The notes beneath the pieces are model-generated. The model saw nothing but the letters and a program-made list of their open reading frames with translations, was not told the origin of the DNA and searched no databases. From a bacterium ADurb.Bin374 (lineage in GTDB: Bacteria > Riflebacteria > Ozemobacteria > Ozemobacterales > Ozemobacteraceae), in assembly GCA_002068715.1 (NCBI GenBank), contig MWAR01000486.1, positions 1 to 7,526 on the forward strand: a stretch of 7,526 nucleotides of DNA, given 5' to 3'. The position numbers and the translations under genes are program-made. This document shows positions 1 to 4,807 of this stretch, piece by piece (the stretch's first letter is position 1; each line of letters opens with the position of its first letter).

Positions 1-1
1 G

Positions 2-346
2 TTCCTGTTCGATGTGTTCAATCCCAGTATTCACCTGATGGTCGAACGCGAGCGGGTGTCCACCGAGGCGTTCAACTTCCGAACCGCCGACGGGAAGCGG
101 ATCGTCGTCAGGGAGACGTGCCAATACCACGCCCTGACCCAGGTCAACCGGGTGCGGTGGCACTTCGATATCGAGGGCGTCGAGAGCATCGAGGAGTTCG
201 GCATGCGGTGCTATTATCCGCTCGAGCTCGAGCTCCTGCTGAAGTATAACGGGTTCCGCATCCTCCACAAGTTCGGAACGTTCGAAGAGGAACCCTTCGT
301 CGAAGAGTCGAAGAAGCAGATTTTCGTCTGTTCGCCGGCCGAGTAA
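2..346 (+). CDS. Class I SAM-dependent methyltransferase, C-terminal part (5' truncated)
   Basis: An open frame enters from the left edge and ends at TAA 344-346, giving 115 codons with no start in the window; the internal GTG at 14 is not a credible start. What can be seen is the typical tail of small-molecule class I methyltransferases: an opening 'FDVFNPS' strand/loop after the last Rossmann strands, a region of beta strands ending in 'VRWHFDIEG', then 'RCYYPLELELLLKYNGF', which matches the family's 'YYPxELexLLxxaGF' segment, and a closing 'EESKKQIFVC' strand. The SAM-binding glycine-rich motif I would lie upstream of the window, so it cannot be checked. The protein is expected to be cytoplasmic and to transfer a methyl group from SAM to an unknown substrate. 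The next gene starts only 7 nt downstream, so co-transcription is possible, but the two products share no obvious function. Confidence 0.85.
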   Translation, partial: FLFDVFNPSIHLMVERERVSTEAFNFRTADGKRIVVRETCQYHALTQVNRVRWHFDIEGVESIEEFGMRCYYPLELELLLKYNGFRILHKFGTFEEEPFVEESKKQIFVCSPAE

Positions 347-353
347 AATATAT

Positions 354-1634
354 ATGAACATATACAACTGGCGACATGAAATGAAACGATTCGGACTGCT
401 GTGCGTTGCAGTCCTGTTTCTCGCCTCGACCGCTTCGACATGGCAGATTGCTGGAACGAGCGCCGGAGCCGACCCGCACGAGGCGGGAAGTGGGCCGGCG
501 GCGCCTGGATGGCGCATTCCAGCCGGAGCCGACCCGCACGAGGCGGGAAGTGGGCCGGCGGTGCCTGAGCGCACCCGAACGCAGTGCGTCGACCTGCCGG
601 AAATGAACACCTGGTTCCAGTGGAGCCGCGGCTGGATCGGCGGGGACGGCGTCTTCACGATTCCGCTCGACGGAAACCGCATCCTGTGGCTGTTCAGCGA
701 CAGCTTCGTCGGCCGGGTGGCCGAGGGACAGCGGCGGCGGGTGACGATGGTGCACAACGCCGTCGCGATCCAGGAGAACACCGCGGTACGACCGGAAATT
801 TTCTTTGGGAAAACAGCCGTCGGCGGCCCCGAGTCGTTTTTCGATCCGCCCGACGGTCGCGGATATTTCTGGCTGTTTCACGGCGCGACGAACCACCAGG
901 GGCTGTGGCTGTTCCTCATCCAGGTCGAGACGACCGACGCTTCGTCGGCGTTCGGCTTTCGGACGATCGGCACCTGGCTCGCCCATATTTCGAACCCGCA
1001 CGACGCTCCGCCCGCCTGGCGGGTCTCGATGCGTAAAATACCGTGGAAAATATTTCCAACGGACAAGGCCGGCGGCGATGATCCCGGACGGACGCTCCAC
1101 TTCGGATCATGGGTGACGCCGGTCGGAGACGATCTGTATATCTACGGCGTCGACGAGCGGCCCGGAAAGCGCGGCATGATCGTAGCGAAGGTTCCCGTTT
1201 CCCGCATCGGCCAGTTCGACCGGTGGCGGTTTCTCGGCCCCGACGGCTGGGTGAAGGATTTCCGGGCCTGTCGCACGCTGGCCGACGACATCACCACGGA
1301 ATACTCGGTCACGCCGATGAAGACCGGGCAGGGAGCGGAAAAGAGCCGGTATCTGCTGATCCAGTCAGCAGGGAACCTGTCGCCGGATATCCTCGCCCGC
1401 GAGGCCGCTTCCCCTGTCGGGCCCTGGAGCGAGCCACGTGTGATCTACACCTGCCCCGAACCTTTGCGGCGGAAGGGCGTCTTCACCTACGCAGCGAAAG
1501 CCCATCCCGAACTCTCTCGCGAGTCGGGCACGGTCATTTCCTACGTGGCGAACTCCGTGAATTTCAAGGACCTCATCGAGCACGCCTGGATCTACTGGCC
1601 CAGGTTCATCCTTCTTCCCGCGACGGGCAATTGA
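354..1634 (+). CDS. Secreted beta-propeller protein (DUF5005/DUF4185-like) with in-frame repeat insert
   Basis: This frame encodes 426 aa. ATG 354 is the outermost start; ATG 381 (residue 28 nt downstream, product beginning MKRFGLL) gives a more canonical Sec signal peptide, and neither has a strong Shine-Dalgarno, so the start is uncertain. After a hydrophobic segment at about residues 13-27 comes a Gly/Pro/Ala linker of two near-identical 20-residue units (A37-P56 and A57-P71). The globular part runs from about residue 78 to the end. It has 'GGDGVFTIPL', 'WLFSDSFVG' (112-120), 'TMVHNAVAIQ', 'YFWLFHGA', 'SWVTPVGDDLYIYG', 'SPVGPWSEPRVIY' (353-365) and 'TYAAKAHPEL...ISYVAN'. These blade-like strands and acidic loops match five-bladed, GH43/GH62-like propeller families of unknown activity, so a carbohydrate-binding or glycosidase role outside the cytoplasm is inferred. 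I cannot assign catalytic residues. The linker repeat looks like an insertion (see repeat entries). The coding call is secure; the exact family is moderately sure. Confidence 0.85.
   Translation: MNIYNWRHEMKRFGLLCVAVLFLASTASTWQIAGTSAGADPHEAGSGPAAPGWRIPAGADPHEAGSGPAVPERTRTQCVDLPEMNTWFQWSRGWIGGDGVFTIPLDGNRILWLFSDSFVGRVAEGQRRRVTMVHNAVAIQENTAVRPEIFFGKTAVGGPESFFDPPDGRGYFWLFHGATNHQGLWLFLIQVETTDASSAFGFRTIGTWLAHISNPHDAPPAWRVSMRKIPWKIFPTDKAGGDDPGRTLHFGSWVTPVGDDLYIYGVDERPGKRGMIVAKVPVSRIGQFDRWRFLGPDGWVKDFRACRTLADDITTEYSVTPMKTGQGAEKSRYLLIQSAGNLSPDILAREAASPVGPWSEPRVIYTCPEPLRRKGVFTYAAKAHPELSRESGTVISYVANSVNFKDLIEHAWIYWPRFILLPATGN
462..567 (+). repeat. Two in-frame tandem copies of a GC-rich palindromic element (period 60 bp)
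   Basis: Bases 462-507 and 522-567 are identical except for one C/T change (502 versus 562), with a period of exactly 60 bp, or 20 codons. Each unit contains an inner stem CCCGC/GCGGG (473-477 with 483-487) and an outer GCCGG/CCGGC pair (462-466 with 495-499). Because the period is a multiple of three, both units translate to AGADPHEAGSGPA and keep the frame of the host gene. A third copy lies inverted at 4026-4073, where 46 of 48 bases match 469-516. The position between signal peptide and folded domain is one where an insert would be tolerated. I infer a dispersed palindromic element that entered the gene and then duplicated. Confidence 0.85.
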
Positions 1635-1659
1635 TACGGGGGCGGAGTTGTACTATGAT
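1631..1659 (+). promoter_or_regulatory. Sigma70-like promoter for the 124-aa zinc-ribbon-like gene
   Basis: TTGATA (1631-1636) and TATGAT (1654-1659) are separated by exactly 17 bp and each matches its sigma70 consensus at 5 of 6 positions. The -35 box overlaps the TGA stop codon (1632-1634) of the upstream gene. Transcription would begin near 1666, giving a leader of about 39 nt before the Shine-Dalgarno and ATG 1705. This argues that the downstream gene is expressed independently of the beta-propeller gene. Confidence 0.6.
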
Positions 1660-1704
1660 TGGACCGACCCGAGGGATTCCCTATCGTGCGGAGCGAGGTG
1701 TGTG

Positions 1705-2079
1705 ATGACGCAACGGATGTCCATGGAAGCCTGGGAAGAAGCGTTCGAGAAGATCTGCGAGGAAAAACTCGAGGAAGAACCTCTGTATGATTATATTCAC
1801 CTGTATAAAAAAGGCCTGACTCCCGAGAAGGCGTTTCTCGCCTACCTGAAAGAGAACCCCGACTATCAGGAGAAAATGCAGGAGCTCCTCGAGGAAAAAC
1901 AGCCGGAGGAGATTCCGCCGATGGATTCGGCCGAGCTCGCCCGGATCCAGGAGAAAGTGAAGCTCCGCCAGGAGGCGATGGAGCGGCTGAGCCGCTACTG
2001 CCCCGAGTGCGCCCGCGACATGGCCGGCAAGAAGGTCTGCAAGTGCGGCTATAAAAAGAAAAAACCCGCGGCCTTCTGA
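1705..2079 (+). CDS. Small acidic helical protein with C-terminal CxxC/CxC tail, unknown function
   Basis: The product is 124 aa (MTQRMSMEAWEEAF...). ATG 1705 is chosen because GAGCGAGG at 1691-1698 sits 6 nt upstream; the in-frame TTG at 1648 would fall before the predicted transcription start. Residues 1-100 are rich in Glu and Lys and predicted to be mostly alpha-helical, including 'TPEKAFLAYLKENPDYQEKMQ'. The last 25 residues carry CPEC, eight residues, then CKCG and a run of lysines. This CxxC-x8-CxC pattern could bind one zinc ion in a rubredoxin/zinc-ribbon-like knuckle, followed by a basic end that could contact nucleic acid. There is no signal peptide, so it should be cytoplasmic. 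I do not recognise the family. Composition and GC-ending codons are typical of its neighbours, so it looks like a real gene. Confidence 0.8.
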   Translation: MTQRMSMEAWEEAFEKICEEKLEEEPLYDYIHLYKKGLTPEKAFLAYLKENPDYQEKMQELLEEKQPEEIPPMDSAELARIQEKVKLRQEAMERLSRYCPECARDMAGKKVCKCGYKKKKPAAF

Positions 2080-2088
2080 ACCGCGTTT
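2067..2088 (+). terminator. Weak terminator-like hairpin at the end of the 124-aa gene
   Basis: CGCGG (2067-2071) pairs with CCGCG (2081-2085) around a 9-nt loop that contains the TGA stop, followed by TTT. The stem is short and the T-run minimal. A second perfect hairpin lies at 2142-2159 and could equally serve. Confidence 0.25.
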
Positions 2089-2141
2089 CCATCAACAAAC
2101 AACGCACCACAGAGATGAAGAACTGATAGGAGCGAGCACCT

Positions 2142-2159
2142 GGAAAACACCTGTTTTCC
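2142..2159. repeat. Perfect 7-bp hairpin (GGAAAAC / GTTTTCC)
   Basis: GGAAAAC (2142-2148), loop ACCT, GTTTTCC (2153-2159). The stem is perfect, and the TTTT lies in the 3' arm rather than after it, so terminator function is possible but not typical. A smaller AT-rich hairpin TGAAAA/TTTTCA follows at 2179-2195. Confidence 0.45.
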
Positions 2160-2201
2160 GTATGCGCCGAAAACTCCTTGAAAAGAAGATTTTCAGAATT
2201 T

Positions 2202-2228
2202 CATCTGCGCCATCTGTGTCATCTGCGG
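2202..2228 (+). repeat. 9-bp tandem repeat, three units (CATCTGYGN)
   Basis: CATCTGCGC, CATCTGTGT and CATCTGCGG follow one another without gap. Such 'CATCTGCG' strings recur between genes in many environmental bacterial genomes, from my general recollection. No coding role is supported here. Confidence 0.6.
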
Positions 2229-2258
2229 ATCGGTTCTTGTAACGAAATCCACATACCA

Positions 2259-2306
2259 GACGCCGAGACACAGAGAAACTCTTACAAACCTCTGTGTCTC
2301 GGCGTC
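2259..2306. repeat. Perfect 17-bp inverted repeat with 14-nt loop
   Basis: The left arm 2259-2275 (GACGCCGAGACACAGAG) is the exact reverse complement of 2290-2306, around a 14-nt AC-rich loop. The first 15 bases of the right arm recur exactly at 3845-3859 in another gap, so it belongs to a dispersed family. It sits 3' of both flanking genes, between the + strand gene ending at 2079 and the - strand gene ending at 2357, so it could also help separate convergent transcripts. Confidence 0.85.
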
Positions 2307-2316
2307 CTTGTGGCGA

Positions 2317-2348
2317 AACGGCCTTCGGACCTTGGCTGTGAAGCCGTT
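2317..2348 (-). terminator. Possible terminator of the 206-aa secreted protein gene
   Basis: AACGG-C-CTTC at 2317-2326 pairs with GAAGCCGTT at 2340-2348, giving nine pairs with one bulged C and a 13-nt loop. It lies 9 bp beyond the - strand stop codon at 2357. Read on the - strand it is followed by only a short T stretch, so the call is tentative. Confidence 0.35.
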
Positions 2349-2356
2349 CCCCGAAG

Positions 2357-2977
2357 TCAGTCCAGCGTGCGGGTCGAGCCTTCGGCGAAGGTGACGCTGA
2401 AGATCCGGTTTTCCTCGACGGCCTTGAGGCTGTAGAACGTCACGTCGATCTGCGGGTTGACGAGCTTCCCGCCGAGAAGATGCTTCTGGTAGTTCTTGGG
2501 ATTCGACGCCTTGAACTCGTTCCAGAGAGCGTTGTCGGACTTGCCCTTGATGGTGGCGACGGCGTTGCGGATGTTCGGGAATTTTTTCTGGAGCACCGTC
2601 GAGATCGTGCTTTCGCCGACGTTCGGGTCGCCCTTGCTCGAGTAGACGGACTGGACGACGACGTCCTTCACGAAATCACCCTCGTAGGGGCCGCTGGAGA
2701 GGAACGCGGTGACGTCCTTCTCGAGGCCGGCGAACACCAGGGTCACCGTGTATTTCTTGAAGAAGACGATGCCGTTGGCAACCTTGTGCCTGAACAGCAG
2801 CTCGCCTTTGTCCCACCCCTTGATGAGCCGCTCGATCGTGGTCACTTCGCGGTCGAGGGCGTCTTCGCTCTTGCCCTTCACGACCACGTATCCGTAGGTT
2901 GCGGCGTGAACGGCACCCGTGACGAAGAGGGCGAGCAGAACGGCGGCGATGAGTCTGAGAGACGGTTTTCCGAACAT
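2357..2977 (-). CDS. Secreted/periplasmic protein of unknown function with internal KGKS duplication
   Basis: The product is 206 aa. Start ATG 2977-2975 is supported by AGGGAG at 2985-2990, about 7 nt upstream. Residues 1-25 form a clear Sec signal peptide (basic start, hydrophobic core, GAVHA before the cut), so the mature protein is exported. The mature part has no motif I recognise. It does show a faint internal repeat: VVVKGKSEDAL at 31-41 resembles ATIKGKSDNAL at 141-151, and each is followed by a helix and later by a beta-rich stretch ('FFKKYTVTLVFAG' and 'PQIDVTFYSLKAV'). This suggests two copies of a small alpha/beta module. There are no cysteines in the mature part. A promoter and a terminator candidate bracket it, so it is probably monocistronic. 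The function is unknown. Confidence 0.85.
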   Translation of the reverse strand: MFGKPSLRLIAAVLLALFVTGAVHAATYGYVVVKGKSEDALDREVTTIERLIKGWDKGELLFRHKVANGIVFFKKYTVTLVFAGLEKDVTAFLSSGPYEGDFVKDVVVQSVYSSKGDPNVGESTISTVLQKKFPNIRNAVATIKGKSDNALWNEFKASNPKNYQKHLLGGKLVNPQIDVTFYSLKAVEENRIFSVTFAEGSTRTLD

Positions 2978-3010
2978 GCGTTTTCTCCCTTTTGTTATGA
3001 ATGTCGTTCA

Positions 3011-3039
3011 ATTGTACGGAAAAAAGCCACAATCGACAA
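3011..3039 (-). promoter_or_regulatory. Sigma70-like promoter for the 206-aa secreted protein gene
   Basis: Read on the - strand, TTGTCG (3039-3034) and TACAAT (3016-3011) are 17 bp apart, matching the consensus at 4 and 5 of 6 positions. Transcription would start near 3004, giving a leader of about 27 nt that contains the Shine-Dalgarno. Confidence 0.5.
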
Positions 3040-3098
3040 ATTACGGCCGGAATCACGATTGCCAGCCTGTTTTGGAAGACGGTGCGCGGCCCCGGAGA

Positions 3099-3126
3099 TT
3101 GACATTCCCGGAGGGGGGGATACGTT
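3099..3126 (+). promoter_or_regulatory. Candidate promoter for the eRF1-like gene, with downstream GTTCCCGGAAC palindrome
   Basis: A perfect TTGACA (3099-3104) is followed after 16 bp by TACGTT (3121-3126), which keeps only the key T1, A2 and T6 of a -10 box. The leader of about 64 nt would carry a small hairpin ACATC/GATGT (3128-3142) and an 11-bp palindrome GTTCCCGGAAC (3150-3160) that could be an operator. The -35 box is strong and the -10 is weak. Confidence 0.35.
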
Positions 3127-3196
3127 TACATCAAACAGATGTTTTTCCCGTTCCCGGAACAAGAGGATATCCGTTCTGCTGTGAGAGGAGCCTTGT

Positions 3197-3595
3197 ATGG
3201 ATAAACAGATCGGTGTATGGGTAGACCACAGGAAGGCCGTTATCGTGACGCTCTGGGAAGAAAAAGAAACGGTGCAGGTCGTTCACTCGGAGATCGAGAC
3301 GACCGGCCGTCCTTCGGGTGTCGAGACTCAATACGGGGGCCAGGACATGTTTTCCGATGACTCCCTGCAACGGCACTCGTCCGTTCATCTGAAGAAATAC
3401 TACAACGATATCGCGGCGTATGTGAAAAACGCCGATTCCATCATGCTGATGGGGCCTGGCGAGGCCAAAGTCGAGCTTCACAAGAGCCTCGAGCGGCACA
3501 TGATGGGCGAAAAGGTTGTTGAGGTTCTGCCGGCCGACAAGATGACCGAACGCGAGATCACCCTCAAGGTTCGCGACTACTACGCCAGATCCTGA
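3197..3595 (+). CDS. Small eRF1/Pelota middle-domain-like protein
   Basis: The product is 132 aa and cytoplasmic (no signal peptide or membrane segment). ATG 3197 is preceded by AGAGGAG (3184-3190) at 6-nt spacing. The start 'GVWVDHRKAVIVTL' (6-19) is a beta strand with a conserved D-H-R-K turn. It is followed by a spacer, 'HLKKYYNDIAAYV' (64-76), 'ADSIMLMGPGEAK' (79-91), and 'ADKMTEREITLKVRDYY' (113-129). The GPGxxK loop after a hydrophobic strand, with helices before and after, is how the RNase-H-like middle domain of eRF1/Pelota and the bacterial baeRF families is built. This protein is that one domain alone. By analogy it may act near ribosomes or RNA, but no partner is visible and the role is inference. 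It seems to be transcribed alone, flanked by palindromes built from GTTCC/GGAAC at 3150-3160 and 3598-3618. The coding call is secure; the family call is moderate. Confidence 0.85.
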   Translation: MDKQIGVWVDHRKAVIVTLWEEKETVQVVHSEIETTGRPSGVETQYGGQDMFSDDSLQRHSSVHLKKYYNDIAAYVKNADSIMLMGPGEAKVELHKSLERHMMGEKVVEVLPADKMTEREITLKVRDYYARS

Positions 3596-3597
3596 GT

Positions 3598-3618
3598 GTT
3601 CCCTTCCGCTCCGGGAAC
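3598..3618 (+). terminator. Hairpin just after the eRF1-like gene
   Basis: GTTCCC (3598-3603) pairs with GGGAAC (3613-3618) around 9 nt, starting 3 nt after the stop codon. No T-run follows, so it is at best a weak terminator or a transcript-end stabiliser. Confidence 0.3.
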
Positions 3619-3631
3619 GGGACCATACTTG

Positions 3632-3663
3632 GAAGTTTGAAATTCGAAGTTCGAAGTTTGAAA
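3632..3663. repeat. Heptamer tandem repeat (GAARTTY), 4.5 units
   Basis: GAAGTTT, GAAATTC, GAAGTTC and GAAGTTT are followed by GAAA. Adjacent units differ at only one to three positions. Similar 7-bp arrays are common between genes in repeat-rich environmental bacteria, from recollection rather than a search. Confidence 0.8.
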
Positions 3664-3676
3664 CACAGAGCCCAAA

Positions 3677-3708
3677 GTTCACGGAGATTTTTTCTCTTCT
3701 CCGTGAAC
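3677..3708. repeat. 10-bp perfect inverted repeat (GTTCACGGAG)
   Basis: GTTCACGGAG (3677-3686) and CTCCGTGAAC (3699-3708) flank a T-rich 12-nt loop. Outside the arms, ACACAGAG (3663-3670) and CTTTGTGT (about 3719-3726) extend the symmetry imperfectly. Confidence 0.75.
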
Positions 3709-3751
3709 CCTCTGTTCGCTTTGTGTCCTGGTATGTTGAAATTCCCTGAAA

Positions 3752-3831
3752 TCACCACGAAGGCACAAAGACACAAAGCAGCTTTATTGCATGTTCCATC
3801 CGATCTTCGTGCCTTGGTGCCTTTGTGGTGA
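3752..3831. repeat. 27-bp imperfect inverted repeat (TCACCACRAAGGCAC...)
   Basis: Arms 3752-3778 and 3805-3831 are reverse complements at 23 of 27 positions, around a 26-nt loop. Each arm is itself built from an 8-bp CACAAAGR-like unit. It shares AAAG/CTTTG and ACAC vocabulary with the repeat at 2259-2306, and the 15-mer CTCTGTGTCTCGGCG (3845-3859) follows 13 bp later, so all of these probably belong to one dispersed family. Confidence 0.8.
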
Positions 3832-3951
3832 ATTATGCTCCGGACTCTGTGTCTCGGCGGTGAAACGGTCTTTGTCTCTCGGTGATTCAGCGGGTGTGAA
3901 AACTTATGCGATCGTCCCCGCCTGGGTTCGCGAAGGTTTTGCGGGAAGTGG

Positions 3952-3957
3952 TATAGT
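3952..3957 (+). promoter_or_regulatory. Possible -10 box (TATAGT) for the alarmone hydrolase gene
   Basis: TATAGT matches TATAAT at 5 of 6 positions, in a GC-rich setting 159 bp before ATG 4111. No good -35 box exists at 16-18 bp. If used, the leader would be about 147 nt and would contain hairpins at 3975-3995, 4000-4020 and 4055-4069. Confidence 0.25.
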
Positions 3958-4025
3958 GCTTTCCGGGAGACGTTCGCGGGTTTCTGCTGCCCGCGAGGTG
4001 CCGGTAAGACCGGGCCCGGCTGAAC

Positions 4026-4073
4026 TGCGCCATCCAAGCGCCGCCGGCCCACTTCCCGCATCGTGCGGGTCGG
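4026..4073 (-). repeat. Inverted third copy of the GC-rich palindromic element, in the hydrolase leader
   Basis: Read on the - strand, these 48 bases match 469-516 (inside the beta-propeller gene) at 46 positions; the differences are at 4060 and 4037. The change at 4060 turns the imperfect inner stem into a perfect one, CCCGCA-TCG-TGCGGG (4055-4069). The copy ends 23 bp before the Shine-Dalgarno of the hydrolase gene, so it would be transcribed as part of that gene's 5' leader. Confidence 0.85.
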
Positions 4074-4110
4074 ACCAGGAAAACATCGCCAGATGACGGG
4101 GGAGATTTCG

Positions 4111-4659
4111 ATGGCGCAGAAGGAATATCAGCTGGGCACGTTCGTGAAGGCACTTGCGTTTGCCGCCGCAAAACACCGGAACCAGCGTCGCAAGGACGCC
4201 GAGGCGTCGCCGTATATCAACCATCCTATCGCCCTCGCGGATGTTCTCGTCAACGAAGGCAACGTGACGGACGACGTCGTTCTTTGCGCCGCCATCCTGC
4301 ACGACACGATCGAGGACACGAAAACGACGGCAGAAGAGCTGAAAGAACAGTTTGGGGCGAGAGTCACGTCGGTCGTTCTCGAGGTCACCGACGACAAGTC
4401 CCTCGACAAAGAGGTCCGGAAGCAGAAGCAGATCGAGCACGCCCCGCACGTCTCGCGCGAGGCGAAGCTGGTCAAGCTTGCAGACAAGATCTGCAACCTG
4501 CGCGACATCCTGGCCTCGCCGCCGGCCAACTGGACACCGGAGCGCAAACAGAGGTATTTCGAGTGGGCTTCGAACGTGGTCGCGGGCCTGCGCGGCGCTC
4601 ACCCGGGCCTCGAAGCCGTTTTCGACGGCCTCTTCGCGCGCCGCACCGAGCTCGGCTGA
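4111..4659 (+). CDS. Stand-alone HD-domain (p)ppGpp hydrolase, MESH1/SpoT-hydrolase type
   Basis: The product is 182 aa. ATG 4111 is chosen for GGGGGAG (4097-4103) 7 nt upstream; an ATG at 4093 is in frame but lacks such a site. The protein is one all-helical HD domain that hydrolyses the 3'-pyrophosphate of (p)ppGpp, given family knowledge. Metal ligands expected for MESH1 are all visible: H38 in 'YINHPI', H64-D65 in 'HDTIED' (with E68-D69), and D125 in 'KLADKICNLRD'. The N-terminal 'AFAAAKHRNQRRKD' and 'SVVLEVTDDKSL' are also typical. No synthetase, TGS or ACT domain is present, so it is a pure small alarmone hydrolase (NADPH phosphatase activity is also known for animal MESH1). It is cytoplasmic. 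Its leader is long and highly structured and carries the dispersed palindromic element, so post-transcriptional control is plausible. No synthetase gene is in the window. Confidence 0.9.
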   Translation: MAQKEYQLGTFVKALAFAAAKHRNQRRKDAEASPYINHPIALADVLVNEGNVTDDVVLCAAILHDTIEDTKTTAEELKEQFGARVTSVVLEVTDDKSLDKEVRKQKQIEHAPHVSREAKLVKLADKICNLRDILASPPANWTPERKQRYFEWASNVVAGLRGAHPGLEAVFDGLFARRTELG

Positions 4660-4673
4660 GAGGCGCGCGCCGC

Positions 4674-4766
4674 ATGGACGTTCCGCCGAACGATCCGAAC
4701 CCGGAACGAGACCCGTTCGCCCGTGACGAGCGCGGGCGCACGCCCTCGATGGAGTTCTTCGAGTGA
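4674..4766 (+). CDS. Possible 30-aa small protein downstream of the hydrolase
   Basis: ATG 4674 opens a 30-codon frame (MDVPPNDPNPERDPFARDER... to ...SMEFFE) that ends at TGA 4766, 14 nt after the hydrolase stop. GAGAGG at 4658-4663 is a weak and rather distant ribosome site. About 85% of its third codon positions are G or C, as in the neighbours. The peptide is highly charged, proline-rich and probably disordered. It could be a translationally coupled small protein or simply chance; I do not recognise it. Confidence 0.35.
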   Translation: MDVPPNDPNPERDPFARDERGRTPSMEFFE

Positions 4767-4774
4767 CGCCCCCG

Positions 4775-4807
4775 GTCGCTCCGTTGCCGGCGACTGAAGC
4801 TTTTCAG
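4775..4807. terminator. Convergent gap with weak terminator-like hairpins
   Basis: GTCGC (4775-4779) pairs with GCGAC (4790-4794), and CTGAA (4794-4798) pairs with TTCAG (4803-4807) around GCTT. They lie between the + strand hydrolase genes and the - strand gene whose stop is at 4804-4806. Stems are only 5 bp and the T-run short. Confidence 0.25.

Larger units (their letters stand above)
3596..4110. other. Repeat-rich non-coding gap of 515 bp
   Basis: No frame here has a credible start, Shine-Dalgarno or protein-like sequence. The gap holds, in order, a terminal hairpin, a heptamer tandem repeat (3632-3663), a 10-bp inverted repeat (3677-3708), a 27-bp imperfect inverted repeat (3752-3831), 'ctctgtgtctcggcg'-type repeats (3845-3890), and the structured leader of the hydrolase gene with an inverted copy of the GC-rich palindromic element (4026-4073). 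Up to about 3890 the sequence is clearly lower in GC than the flanking genes. Confidence 0.75.

Noticed and set aside
462..567. CRISPR or ordinary protein-repeat explanation for the 60-bp units
   Set aside because: Only two adjacent units exist with a short 14-bp gap, so it is not CRISPR; the third copy in non-coding DNA argues against a purely protein-level repeat.
144..1100. 318-codon open frame on the - strand
   Set aside because: It is antisense to the methyltransferase tail and beta-propeller gene, is Arg/Pro/Ser-rich and has no credible start. It is open only because of GC-rich codon use.
1648..1704. TTG start 19 codons upstream for the 124-aa protein
   Set aside because: It has no ribosome site, lies over the predicted promoter's -10 box, and ATG 1705 has a good Shine-Dalgarno.
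2480..3184. 234-codon + strand frame opposite the 206-aa secreted protein
   Set aside because: The - strand frame has a signal peptide, ribosome site and promoter, whereas the + strand product is a Val/Leu/Glu/Asp-rich shadow.
3131..4061. Two - strand open frames across the eRF1-like gene and the repeat gap (3131-3682, 3564-4061)
   Set aside because: They translate intergenic repeats into patterned peptides (for example SNFELRISNF) and overlap the well-supported + strand gene.
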